From contig JANAVB010016199.1 of NCBI GenBank assembly GCA_029216955.1, positions 12,579,714 through 12,643,713 of the forward strand: a stretch of 64,000 nt of DNA, read 5' to 3'. The stretch is from Iris pallida (lineage: Eukaryota > Streptophyta > Magnoliopsida > Asparagales > Iridaceae). A program made the translations under genes and the position numbers. Under the pieces are notes generated by a model. It did not search any database, was not told where the DNA came from, and was given only the letters and a program-made list of their open reading frames with translations. Shown in pieces: positions 11,202 through 23,710 of the stretch; within the stretch, counting starts at the first letter, position 1, and each line of letters starts with the position of its first letter.

Positions 11202-12468
11202 TGATAGAACTGGGGATTCCCAGGACCCTTCCTTTGGTGTGCGTATTGATCGATAGAAAGTTAAACAATCTAATACGTGTTCTAACCCTTCATAGGCGAA
11301 AACTGGGGTTCACGAATTATACCTGCGGCAGAAAAGAGACAAGTAATTTCTGGCAATCTTGAGCGGACGACCCCAAGATCTTCTGTACGTATTTCTTCCT
11401 CAAGTTGGACGTCGTGTGGGCGACGATCTCCCAACCTTTTCTTCTCCTTGGCAGCCCTCTCTTTCTTCCTAACGTGAATCACGAATTTAGAGAAAGTTTC
11501 AGATTTTTGATCAGTAATCTGGCGGCCAGATAATAGAGGATATATATAGGCTACGGCAGGGATCATAAGAAGAAATTAGGGTTAGGCCTCTTAATGGATC
11601 TGGATATTCTGTGTTCAGCCCGAACACACAATCCAGGCCCATTAACAATAGCTCGGTCCACTAATGAGCTATTGTTGCACTACCTCCCTAATCCCAAATT
11701 ATGTTTGTGGGCTTCTTTTATTATATGCTCGTTTGTCTCCCCATGTTAAGATATCGTATGTCCGTCGATCAAATTAAGTTACTGACAACTATATTGATTC
11801 GACTTCTTTTATCCTTAAGTAGTATCGCTCAACTTTATTTGTCATGTCGGATATAATCCACCTGCAGGGTTTACATGACAATCCTTATGAGCTCCTTAAG
11901 GGGACATCATCAACCCGATGTATCGGGACATGGATTCCATTTATAATCAACAGCCCATCATACATACAATGTTATTACCCAATTCATAGAGGTTGTTGAT
12001 CCATAATGAATCTCACTCTTTTATGAGTCAAAGTAATGCATACTGCATATACATGTCCGTTATTATATCCGGATTAAGAGCACAAGCATCCATAATAACA
12101 GAGGTGTTTGTTCTCTTATGTAGTCAGTACAAAGAGAACAACCTCAAGTGGTCCTGTTCAATACACACAAAGTATACTAGTGTAAACCTATAGTCAAGAT
12201 AGACTAATACCAGATTATACTACAACCTTTCCAATAGATTGTCCAAGTCCATCTAGGTTGTGAACTATTTATATACTCCATAGGAACTGATAATATGATC
12301 TTCTGTGTGACACCACACACCATATTATCTACAATATAGAATATCAGACATTTGCATTAACACTTGCAACAAATACAATATGCGAACATTTGCCCATATA
12401 ATTCTCATTCAAAATTTAAGGAAATAAGGTTACTATAAAAGTGATGCTTTTAGTATATAACCCTAACA
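11202..12468 (-). repeat. Copia 5' LTR
   Basis: This is the partner of 4658-5927, 1,267 bp long, with termini TGTTAGGG...TATCA on the minus strand. It would carry the promoter. The right flank TGTAC (12469-12473) completes the target duplication. Confidence 0.93.
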
Positions 12469-12473
12469 TGTAC
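12469..12473. repeat. Target-site duplication of the copia element (right)
   Basis: TGTAC is identical to 4653-4657. Confidence 0.93.
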
Positions 12474-13318
12474 ATCCCAACTACTAATCATAGGAATTGC
12501 CCAATGGAACAACATGGAGTTAGGATGTATGCACGTTTTTATGATTATTGCAAGCCTAACCTAAATACAGAGACAGAGTGTAAGTTTTATTCATATATGC
12601 AAATTGTGCTAATCCTTGTCTTGTGCAAGGATGGATCGCCGACTGTGGGTAAGATTTGGATTATAAGTGATAGTTTTATATGTTTATGTTCCTTATTATG
12701 AATTGCTTAAAAAGAACCTAGACAAGTACAAATATCACTAATAATAGTTGCTAGCTTCACTGTCTACTTAGTACAGATTTATGTAAGTTTAGCTCACCAG
12801 TACGTGTTATTTACTGACCCACGTTGCGGGCACCGTTTCAGGTAAGCATGAGACATAAGGATTTTAGGTGAGACGCTAAAGCTCCTCCAGCCCAGTAAAG
12901 CTTATTTGATCGCTTCGAAGCTGTTTTCATTTCAAGTCTAGTCACTTAAGTCTTTCATTCTGAAGTTGTCTTTATGTTTTTTAAAATAAGTGGATATGAT
13001 GTATGGGCATTGTGGCTATTTTCAAAAAAGTTTCAAAGAGAAATATGTAAGCAGTCAGGCATTTTGAGTCACAAGCATTATATTTTGTATTCTACCAGTT
13101 TTCGATAAAAGAAGTATTTTCTGTTTTAAATCTCTGTATCAAATTTGGTTTTAAATGTTCCACTTGTGTTGTGTTTTGTTTAGTCTAGTTGTATTGTACA
13201 GGTACTGGCCTTGTACAAGCCCAACTTAGGCTTGCACGACATTACGCCCCAGCGAGGATAATCAATTCCGCAGAGATCAAAGCGAGGACGAACGATTCTG
13301 CTGGATCGGAGCGTGACA
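12474..13318 (+). mobile_element. Repeat X, copy 1, right half with LTR end
   Basis: It resumes repeat X after the copia insertion: 'catcccaactactaatcata' parallels 'gttccaactgctgatcata' at 47745. It contains 'tactgacccacgttgcgggc', a block also present in the LTR at 34310-34345 (reverse strand), and ends CGGAGCGTGACA at 13318. The 'cttgtacaagcccaacttaggcttgcacgacattacgcccc' zone corresponds to the LTR end at 33711-33840. It is thus the U5 end of an LTR in the plus orientation. No gene is seen. Confidence 0.65.
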
Positions 13319-13964
13319 ACCTGCATGCCATGACTAATGTTTGGAGGTAGCTAGTATTGCACGATCTCGTGATTCCGTTCCCTCCTAATGCTACCACCAA
13401 TTTTTAGTTGCTTAATTATTCCTACGATTATCCGGAATCACATGTCGTGGTCACATGATTATCCTCCTAGATATCCTACCTCGGTTCGAGTACACTAAGT
13501 ATGAATCCACCTTGGCTCATAAAGTCCCAAACCTGGATTCATTCTTAGGGTAATGCAACAAGCAAGCAATCAATCTAACCACGCTAAGACTACAGGCCAA
13601 CTAACATGTCTGTGCTGGAAGATGAATGCACTGTCATATAATACGTAGAATCATATAGCACCTCAGTGCACGCATAGAATATCACCTCAGTGTACATATA
13701 GAATAATACCTCAGTGCACACATAGAGTAGTACCAGCATGGATACAAGTAGTCAAGTCAGAGACATGGTCAATCAGTCAGTCACATAAGTCCTCTACCCA
13801 TATCGTGGCATACGTATCAGGTTTGGTACACGGTCATGGTTTATATTGTAATTTCATCTCAAGTGCATATGGGAGCCTACAACTCATCAAGTCCGTCTAT
13901 CTACGGGATCAATCTATTAATAGTCCTCCCATATACGATGAAATATAATTATCAGATCAGGAAA
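13319..13964 (-). other. Retroelement-derived DNA left of the CACTA element
   Basis: No coding signal is visible. It contains three direct repeats of ~28 bp around 'cacctcagtgcacgcatagaat' (13645-13735). The same DNA resumes after the CACTA element at 26838. Confidence 0.45.
13645..13735. repeat. Short tandem repeat, ~28-bp unit, 3 copies
   Basis: 'CACCTCAGTGCACGCATAGA', 'CACCTCAGTGTACATATAGA' and 'TACCTCAGTGCACACATAGA' follow one another at a spacing of ~28-29 bp. Confidence 0.8.
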
Positions 13965-14070
13965 CACTACACCAAAAACAGTAATATTCGACCCTTTAGG
14001 TTCGTAAATAATGACGGACTAAGACAGTGGCTCTATTTTCGACTGTCTAAATCTGTCGATTTCTATTAAA
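13965..14070. repeat. CACTA left terminal and subterminal repeat zone
   Basis: After the terminal CACTACACC come several short TNPA-site-like words: 'attcgacccttt', 'aatgacggac', 'ttttcgactgtc' and 'ctgtcgatttc'. These words are mirrored in the right end. In En/Spm such repeats bind the accessory protein; here that is by analogy. Confidence 0.8.
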
Positions 14071-14149
14071 ATAATATTATAATATAAAATAGGGCAATCG
14101 ATCTGTACGTATCTCTTTTTCCTAAATTTTTTGGCGCCTATACTTGGAG

Positions 14150-14334
14150 CCTAAACTCACTTTTCATCTTTTTTCATCTCCTCCCAAATTAACCGGCGGT
14201 CCCTTCTCTCTCTCTCATCTCTCTCTCTCTCATCTCTCTCTTTTATCCACAGTAGGACAAAGAAGAAAAGGGTTTTTCCTCTTTGTTGAAGAAACCCTAG
14301 GTAAGAAGTTCTTCTTCTTCTTCTTCTTCTTCTT

Positions 14335-14365
<31 letters not shown>

Positions 14366-14404
14366 TTTTTCAATGTGATCTATCTGATGTTCTCTTTGTT
14401 CTAG
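14150..14404 (+). promoter_or_regulatory. Probable 5' UTR exon and first intron of the CACTA transcription unit
   Basis: A (CT)n-rich leader at 14205-14245 is followed by 'gaaaccctag|gtaagaag', a good donor at 14301, and then a (CTT)n run of ~54 bp (14309-14362). A matching acceptor 'tttgttctag' ends at 14404. Pyrimidine-rich leaders of this kind are typical of plant 5' UTRs. The 86-aa ORF over this region is mostly poly-Phe from the CTT repeat and is not real. Confidence 0.5.
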
Positions 14405-14639
14405 GTTTTGAATAGGAAAGGTTTTTTGTACATAATTGTGAAATTTCTATTCTTTTTTTGGTTTTGGACGGAATCTACTTATTTTTACAAAATATTTTGG
14501 ACGGAAGAAGAAATTTGGACGGAAGAAGAACTTCTGACCCTTATTCGGTTCAGTTTTGATCCAAAATCGAATAATACTCACCCCTACATTTATGAAGACT
14601 GATATGTTTCTGCCATAAAAAATTTCAAGAATACTTCTC

Positions 14640-15030
14640 TTGCTATCTTGTTTAGAGTTTAAACATCAGGGGGAAAAGTAGGTAATTTGTATAATTTGAT
14701 CAATTTCTAACGAATATTAGGGCATTCTGGTGTCTATGGATCTGCTTGCTTTATGAACTGATTCTTACCAATAGTTTTTGGATTATGTTAATATGCGTCC
14801 TAAAAAAATATATATCGATAAATGTATGTTTCACATGGGTTTAGTTTTGCTACTGGAATTTGGTAGAAAGTTGTAATACCTTAACATAAGGTGAAAACTA
14901 GGTAATTTGTAAACTTAGATCAATTTCTAATAAAATATTAGGGTATTCTGGTGTCTATGGATCTGTTGCTTTATGAAATGATCTATTGGAATTTGCTAGA
15001 AAGTTGTAATACCTTAATGTAGGGAGTAAT
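14640..15030. repeat. Imperfect direct duplication (~230-bp offset) upstream of tnp2
   Basis: The string 'gatcaatttctaa.gaatattagggcattctggtgtctatggatctg' at ~14698-14745 recurs at ~14927-14967. 'ggaatttggtagaaagttgtaatacctta' at ~14858 recurs at ~14987. The segment appears to be a partial tandem duplication. Confidence 0.7.
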
Positions 15031-16500
15031 GGCTTCCATCAGGTCCTGTAACTTTAAACCTGCCCAAGGATATAGCCCAACATCAATAGGTTCTCCATTA
15101 TAATGGATGCTACGTACTGGTACTGCCATATCTTAATACTCTACTTCGTCCATAATCATTTATCTTATCGGCTATCCCTATTGTTGATTTGATTCAACTA
15201 CTAATTAAAAACTGGTTCCAAGTAAGAAGCAACCTCTCAAGAATGAACTTCCCTTCCTTGTACTTTTGACTCTTCTCATAGGCAGCCTCCCTGTAATGAA
15301 TGGCACCAGGTCAGGTTTATGATAGCATTCCCAAGACGAGAATTCCAGGTCAGGTTTACATATTTCCATCCCACAATGGATCCACACCAGGTCAAAAATT
15401 TCATAAGCAGTAACCATTGTGTATCTTAAGCAAAATGCCTCATGTATTCGTTTTAAGGAATAAAATAGGAGAACCATATTTAATCTAGTATATGAAACAA
15501 TCAATAGCCAACACATTCTTCTCTTGTCTTATGTATGTGACACTGTGATGTCTCAGATGTTTCTTTCGAAGGACAAACTATAAGAAGCATAATTATAGTT
15601 GGTATATGAATAACTGAGTAGTTCTTCTCTCATATTGTATATATGATGCTATGACCTAGAAGAGAGTCAATGTAAACTGTAGAGTAGAGACCATAGATAT
15701 TTCAAGGAAAAGAAATTGAAAATAAAATGTACCTTAGTCCTATGAAATATGAATTGATAAATTAGATATTGATTCTTATTTGATCATTTTCTACTTTATG
15801 AGTCTGTTATTACTAGATGAGAGGTAATCTAGAGAGAAAAGAATTATACCTCCACATTTTAAACAAGAATATATTTTGAACTCCCATAGATGTCACTTTT
15901 ACACATTTTAATCAAGAAATTGACATGAACAGAAACTTCACAATTGACTATCATGGATACAACATCTTGGGGAGGATAATTTGAGAAATCTAAAGTAGAA
16001 TAAAATAAGAAACTTACACCTTAAGCCTTCCCATGCCTGCAATGAAAAGTCTGCACAAAGACGACACAAACAGGGTAAATAGTTAATTGGATGTTCAAAT
16101 TCAATTAGAGATTTCTACTAGTTGCTTACATAATATAATGACTGTTGTATGGAAATATCAATCAATATGGCATTTTATGTATCTAGGAAGCAGAGACACT
16201 TTAGAAGCCAGTGCAATCTCCATGTTGCATCGTGTCGGGGACATATCGGACACAACAAAGATGCTCCAAAATACACTAGGACACATGCCAAAGTAGGCGT
16301 CAAGTCTGTTTTTTGTCATGTCATATTTGTGCCAGTGCAACAAAATTGAATTATTCAATATAGAACTTATTGGTAATAGCTTAAAATGTGCCGTGTGTGC
16401 CGGTAAGCCATCATCTCTCTTTGGCTGGATTTGTTAGTTTGTTTCTTAATTCATGTTTAATTGTTATTTGGTTTACTGATGATATGTTATATTTTATTAG
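15031..16500. other. CACTA non-coding stretch between leader and tnp2 start
   Basis: This is AT-rich DNA with no ORF having a recognisable domain. Overlapping short ORFs at 16087-16358 on both strands look like chance. I see no promoter motif strong enough to call. Confidence 0.5.
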
Positions 16501-19500
16501 ATGTCTTCTATAAGTAAGGAATGGATGGATGCGCCTCCATTGTCAGATGTTTACCTAGAAGGTGTTGCATCATTCATTCAGTTCACAAAGGACAAATTAG
16601 GTGGAAATGGTTGGTATTGTTGTCCATGTGACAAATGTTGCAATTATAATTCATGCAAAAAAAACTAAGTGAAATAGCGGAGCATTTGGTTTGTAATGGA
16701 GTGGACAAATCATATCGAACTTGGGTCGAACATGGAGAACTACCTCGCAGAACGGTTGCCAATGCTCAAGCTCCTAGTTCGTCAACTATTGATTATACTG
16801 AAAATGCCTTCCCAAGAATGGAAGACCTGTTCAATGATACATTTGGACGTGTTGATCCTATTGACCTTGATCAACAAAATGCTACTCATGTTCAAGATGA
16901 TCCCCTGGTGGATATTGAATACAAAAAGAAGCTGGAAGATGCAATGCAGCCCCTATATCCATGTTGTGATGATCAACATACAAAACTCTCGGCTATAGTA
17001 GAGTTGTTGAGCATGAAAGCTAGATATCAATGCTCTGAGGCCTTTTTCACAGAATTGTTGCAATTTTTAAAAAAAGTTTTGCCAGATGGGAACACTATAC
17101 CAGAAAACTTTCAAAAAGCTAAGGATGTGATCAAGTCTTTTCGCATGAAGTATCAGGTTATCCATGCTTGCCCTAATGATTGTATACTTTATTGGAGAGA
17201 AAATGCAGATAAGGATAATTGTCCCAAGTGTGGTGAAAGTAGATGGAAACTGAAAGAAAATTCAAAACCAGGAGGCAAGAAGTTGCCGAAGAAGAAACTA
17301 AGATACTTTCCAATTACTGAAAGGTTGCAACGCTTGTATAGTGTACCATGGATAGCTGAGAAAATGACATGGCATGATCATGTAGAATATAGTAGTACAC
17401 ATATGCGACATCCAGTAGATTCTCCTTGTTGGAAGAAGATAGATAGGATATGGCCCGAGTTTGCTGCTGAGAAACGAAATGTTCGACTAGGTCTTGCAAC
17501 TGATGGTTTCAATCCTTTTGGGATGCATAATTCGTACAGTTGCTGGCCTGTTATGATTGTTCCTTATAATCTTCCTCCATCTTTATGCATGGCAAAGGAT
17601 TTTACCATGTTAACCATGTTGATTCCTGGTCCAACTGGTCCAGGACATAACATTGATGTCTATTTGCAACCATTGGTTGAGGAACTGAAAGAATTGTGGT
17701 TTGTAGGAAGTACTACATATGATTCTCACATGAAGACCAGCTTTACCTTGAAAGCAATGCTGATGTGGTGTATACATAATTTTCCAGCTTATGCGCATCT
17801 TTCAGGTTGTAGGACTTCAGGACAATTTGGTTGTCCTGTATGTGGTGAAAAAATAGATGCGAAGTGGCTAAAGCATGGAAAAAAATTTGCTTACATGGGT
17901 CATAGAAGATTCATAAGAGATGCCGAGCATCCTTTAGAAAGCAAAAGTCCAAATTTAATGGATATGAAGAAGATAGGAGGCCTCCAATACGTTTGACAGG
18001 TGCAGAATTATTTAGTAAAATGGAAGCTATACAAACAGAATTTGGAAAGTTACCAGGTAATAAGAGGAAGCGGCCCACTGATACAAATGTTCCATGGTCA
18101 AAGAAATCGATTCTATTTGATTTGCCATATTGGAAGGTAATACAATTGGGTTGTTAATTCGGTTTATCTTTGTTTTTATGCTATGTTTAAGTATTGTTAT
18201 TAATTAACATATTCATTGTCACAGGAAATGCACCTTCGGCATAATTTGGATGTAATGCATGTAGAAAAAAATGTGGCTAAAAACTTGTTTGCGACAATAA
18301 TGGATACTAAGGGTAAGTCTAAGGACGGAGTTGATGCTCGTAAAGATCTAGAGGAATGGAAGATACGAAAGAAATTATGGATAGTGGAAGAAGATGGAAA
18401 AAAATTTATTCCGAAGGCTCCTTTTACATTATCTCGGTCTGAGAGAGAAATAATTTGCAAAACCTTGAGCAAGTTAAAAGTTCCTATTGGGTACAGCAGA
18501 AATTGGAAAAATAAGGTGGATTTGTAAGATTTTCAATTCAAAGGCTTGAAGTCACATGATTATCACATTCATGCAAGGGTTACTACCAATATTTCTAATG
18601 CATGCTTACAAAAAAGAAAAACCTTTGCGTGCTGCAGTTCGACAACTATCAATTTTTATTAAAGTCCTATGCTCCAAGGTTGTTGATCGGTCAGAGCTTT
18701 CTAACATACACCAACGACTTGTGGAGGCATTATGCGTGTTTGAAATGTATTTTCCGCCATCTTTTTTTGTTTCAATGACACATGTTGTGATTCACTTGGC
18801 AGAGGAGGCTCTAGTTTACGGACCTGTTAGATATAGGTGGATGTATCCTTTTGAAAGGTAAAATCCAAAAATCTAGTAGTTTATGTTTTATTCACTTGAG
18901 TTATTTTATAAATCTGATTTGTGCTACATGTGTAGGAAGATGAAAACATACAAACGATATGGTCGGAACAAAACTTTTATAGAGGGCTCTATTGCTGAGC
19001 AATATATATTAGAAGAAACAATGAAATATTGCATGGAGTACATTCCTAATGGTAAACATAAAAGTTATAAATGAGGAGGGAGAAGATCCATCGATGATAT
19101 TGATAAAGAAGGTCCATATCCCGTCAATTCACTTGGCAAGACTTATCGTTTGACTAGTTTGCAGTACGAACAAGTGCGTAAATGGGTTTTGTCGCATTCT
19201 CCTGAAAATGATAAATGGGAGGAGTAAGTAACACTTCAACGCAATTATGTGTGAATTATGATATATTTATTACATAAATGTATAATTTAAAGACTTACTG
19301 CATATGTATTCACAGGAAATATCAAACGTATGTAAAGGATAATCGACCTAGTGGAAAACATCAAAGAGTAAGGCAGCAAACAAAGAAGATCATGGACTAT
19401 ATTCCTTGGTTAAGAGGACAACTTGAGAAGGAGGAAATGACTCATTTTAAGAGGCTTGCAAATGGTCCAAATTTTGAGGCCGTAACGTATAATGCGTATG

Positions 19501-20027
19501 CGGTAAATGGATATGTTTTTTATACAGCTGATTCAGAATTGAACTTGACCACACAAAATAGTGGGGTTTCCATGAAAGCTAAAACAAGTTGCAGATCCAA
19601 ATCTAGTTCTTCCAATTTTAAGGATGATGAAGTAACTTATTATGGCATTGTCAAACAAATACTTGAACTGGATTACTATGACTTCAACCAAACAGTCTTC
19701 TATTGTGATTGGGTGCGTGTAGAAGACAAAGTAAATGGATGTGTGGTGGATCCAGAAACAAATTTGGTCTTTGTCAATTTTGGGAGGTTCATGACAAATA
19801 CAAGTGAAGCAGATGAGCCATTCATTCATGCTTCTCAAGCATCTCAAGTCTTCTATTGCAAAGATGAAACAAGGGATAATTGGCATATTGTTTTAGAATC
19901 TCCTAAAAGATTAAGCCACGAAGTCGACGCTTACGAAGATCCATTTGTTTTTACTGAAGTAGCTGGAGAAGCTTCAATATTAGCATCTGCACTTGCTGAT
20001 AATTTAGAATATGATGAAGATTATTGA
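16501..20027 (+). pseudogene. tnp2-type CACTA transposase gene, four exons, several disablements
   Basis: The protein would be the catalytic transposase that cuts CACTA ends. Exons read 16501-18136, 18225-18857, 18936-19223 and 19316-20027, with GT-AG introns. The domains are, in order: a transposase-associated N-terminus (GVASFIQFTKDK, CPCDKCCN); the tnp2 core with CPNDCILYW...CPKCGESRW, DGFNPFGMHNSYSCWPV, PGPTGPGHNIDVYLQPL and CPVCGE; the HNLDVMHVEKNV block; a DUF4218-like part ending RYRWMYPFER; and a DUF4216-like C-terminus (YYGIVKQILELDY, CDWVRVED, FVNFGRFM). Breaks include one base missing in an A-run near 16655, a frameshift near 17975, TAA at ~18525, a frameshift near 18565 and TGA at 19072-19074. 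Domain order and introns are well preserved, so inactivation is recent. Confidence 0.92.
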
Positions 20028-21687
20028 TCAAACACATACACGCTCTGTTTTCTTTGCTTCTGTTCTTTACATTCCATCAAACCAAGAAAAAAGTTGTTCT
20101 TACCAACTATCAATCAATCTATTTTGTGGATGTTCTAATTTCTTTAATCATGTGCCTGTGCTTCCCAATTTATGCATATGCTAAGGTGACCACAGATAAC
20201 TTGCAGGATCGGCACACAACATGAAAGGATCATGTAGAAGTTGGTCATATTAGTTTTGCCTATTGATACAAGTTTAGAATATTACTTTTGTGGATATATG
20301 GAGAACGATTGGTTTAATTTACATTTGATACATCAAAATCAAATATTTTTGGTTTCCTGAATTGTGTTTAATTTACTGAAGTAGCCTTGATCATCCTTGT
20401 GTTACTAAACTTAAAGAATCCTTGTGTTACTGAAGTAGCCTTGATCGGCACACAACATGTTTAATTAAGTTCATTCTATGTGGTGGGAGACTTATTGATA
20501 TGTTGCAAATTTTCAGAATTCTAGTACAACATGTTTAATTAAGTTCATTCTTGTCAGAAGGCAAGGCAGCTCTATTATTAACCATGTGTAACAAAAGATG
20601 CAATAGCTTACATCAGTTAATACTGTGGCAAAAGATAAAACTGTCTATGAGACTGGTTCCGTTTCGTAGAGATGTGGTACTATCATACTATTTGTACAAT
20701 TAGCATGACTAACACTAGGCCATTTTTACAACTCCCGGACTACAACTACATTGTAATAACGGATATTACTTCAGCTACAAAACATGGTCTACTGTCATTT
20801 GCTTTGAAAAAAGTTTTTATCAGCTACAAGTGCTAGAAAAATGAGTACCACTCAGATTCCTGTGATGATGGGAAATGTCATATGATCAGTCTTTAGGAGA
20901 TGAGTCATCTTCTTCTGCAATGACAATGAATGAAATTAATTAAACTATGGAACTTTCAAATACTTTGTTAGAGTTAATATGGATGCCATTCTCTTTTAGA
21001 CAATGAATTTCATAAAGAAATGCCAATATATTTGATGTCTCTTCCCATATATTGATATTATCTGTAATGAGATCCATATTAGGTGTTAGATTGCTGTTTC
21101 TTGATTGCCTCTGAGGTTTTCCTATTCCTGTAGTAGTTAGACGTTGGTGGGAGACTTATTGATGTCTGCCTTATGCTATTTTGTGGCTGCAAATGAATAT
21201 GCTTGTATGTACTTTAATTAACTATGATATAGCTAGCCATGTTGTGATATAAAATAAATTCCAGTTGCATTGGCTGAAGACAATGCTTTTGCAAATAAAT
21301 TAGGAAAAAATTTGGAATATCTTTCACCCTGAACTTCTCTACATCTATTACTGCATACCTTCTAAAACTTTACTACTACTATCAACTAACAGTACAATTT
21401 TTAGGAATATGAATGTTGATTTCCAGTTTTAGCCCTTTAGCACAGGTAATTTGCAGTTAATTTTATGTCATGTCTCAGAAATATAGGGAAAACCAAGAAC
21501 CTTTTATTAGTAAGCTTAAAGAACCAATTTTGGATGAAATAGCTTCTGAGTTAGTCCGACGTTACCAGCTTAATTTCACAAGGCCAGATTTGATATGCAT
21601 TTACCTGTGTATGAATGTTGAGTTAGTTTCCAGTAAATAAACAAACCTGTGTATGAATATATTTTTGTTTGTTGTTTAAGTTTCATT
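20028..21687. other. CACTA spacer between the two genes
   Basis: No coding signal is seen. Short direct repeats occur: 'acaacatgtttaattaagttcattct' at ~20454 and ~20526, 'gtgttactgaagtagccttgatc' variants at ~20380-20445, and 'gtgggagacttattgat' at ~20482 and ~21147. These suggest small internal duplications. Confidence 0.55.
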
Positions 21688-22718
21688 ATGTCAGGAGATG
21701 GAACCCAATCTAGTAGAGATGTATTTTATAGTGAGCATGAAGCTAATGGGGATGAATCTAACAATGAGGATCCTTCTAGTGGTTATCAAGGAAGCACTTC
21801 TAATCGAATCGGTGATTAAATTGCATACCTTTATCTAATAATATTTCAATATCTTTATCTAATAGTTCCTCTGTAATATGTTTTACAATATGTTCTAATA
21901 TTTGAATAATTTCTTAGGTGCCCCAAAAGTTATCATTTTTGACGAATATGGACGACCTGTTGATATTGAATCAGAAAAATTTGCAACTACTGTTGGAAAG
22001 ACAACAAAGACACATTGTCCACCTGTAATTGATTCTTGGAAAAAGGTTCCCCAAAGCATGAAAGAAGACATATGGAGAGGTGTTAATGTGAGTAAATGTG
22101 AATTATAAAATTTTCTTAAATCTTCATGTATGTGTAACATATGAAGAAATTTGTCTTTGCAGAGTAGATATGTTGTTCCCGAAATTTATAAGGCTAAAGT
22201 TTTGCAAAAAGCTAATATTTCTTGGAAAAATTGGAAGTCTAATCTCCGAAAAAGGTGTGATATGTATCCAACTGTTGCTGAGCGAAAAAGAAATAGGCCT
22301 ATTAACATAGTAAAGAAAGAAAATTGGGAAGACTTTGTTGATTTCTGCTCTACTCCTGAAGATAATATTCGTCGTGAAGTTGGTAAGGAAGCGAGGAAAA
22401 AAGTTAAGGTGCTACATACAACTGGTAGGACTGGATGCGCGAGGGTAGCACATAATCTGGTAACTTAATATACATAACTATATTTCTTTATTTATTTTTT
22501 TGCGTTTTTCTGTTCTTACATTTTGTTGCAATATAATATTTTGTCTCTCTTTTGATATAGAAAAAGGAGAGTCCTACTGGCGAGGCCAATAGAAGTATGT
22601 TATACGTGACCACACATATGCCTAAGAATACTAATTCCTCTACCAGCTCGAACGATTACATTGTAAGAATAATTCTCTTTCAATTGTAACAATAATTTGT
22701 TGATTTTGAGTTTCATTA

Positions 22719-22817
<99 letters not shown>

Positions 22818-22818
22818 G

Positions 22819-22872
<54 letters not shown>

Positions 22873-22879
22873 GAGGATG
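22719..22879. repeat. (TA)n, poly-A and (TA)n tract in intron 4
   Basis: About 94 bp of alternating TA is followed by 'gaggat', an A-run of ~37, more TA, and a second 'gaggat'. The repeated 'tagaggat' on both sides of the A-run suggests slippage or duplication of the tract. Confidence 0.95.
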
Positions 22880-23285
<406 letters not shown>

Positions 23286-23710
23286 CGTTTTTATATCTTG
23301 TAGGAAAAAATTAGAAAGCTTGTAGAAGATGATCCGTACTTGGGACAAAATGATTTGGACAATGATCCTGTTGCAATGGTTTGTGAGATAATCCCCTTGC
23401 TATTTATTTCTTGTTGAAAAAAATTCGAAAGCTTGTAGAAGATAATCCCGTTGCTATTTATGTTGTTTAGGTACTCGGACGTGGTAGAAAGGGTTATGTT
23501 CGTGGCATGGGTGGAGGTGTTTCAAAGACAGAGATTCGTGCTTCAGCGGCAAGTAGAGAGGTTGCTCGTCAATTGAAGAATAAAAATGAAGCTATGGAGA
23601 CGGATCTAATTACACTTAAAGAAGAAATGGCTACAATCAAAGAAATGATAAAAAACAACCATCCAAAAACAAGACAATAGTCATCATCATCACTTCATGG
23701 TTCTTCTGAG

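Larger units (their letters stand above)
4658..12468 (-). mobile_element. Ty1/copia LTR retrotransposon, complete but inactive
   Basis: The 7,811-bp element is on the minus strand. It has two LTRs of 1,270 and 1,267 bp, a 5-bp TSD (TGTAC), a PBS at 11188-11199, a polypurine tract at 5928-5942, and gag-PR-INT-RT-RNase H in that order. Integrase before reverse transcriptase identifies copia rather than gypsy. Near-identical LTRs with scattered single-base differences suggest a fairly young insertion. The polyprotein has at least three in-frame stops plus frameshifts, so it could only move with help from a relative. It is inserted into repeat X. Confidence 0.95.
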
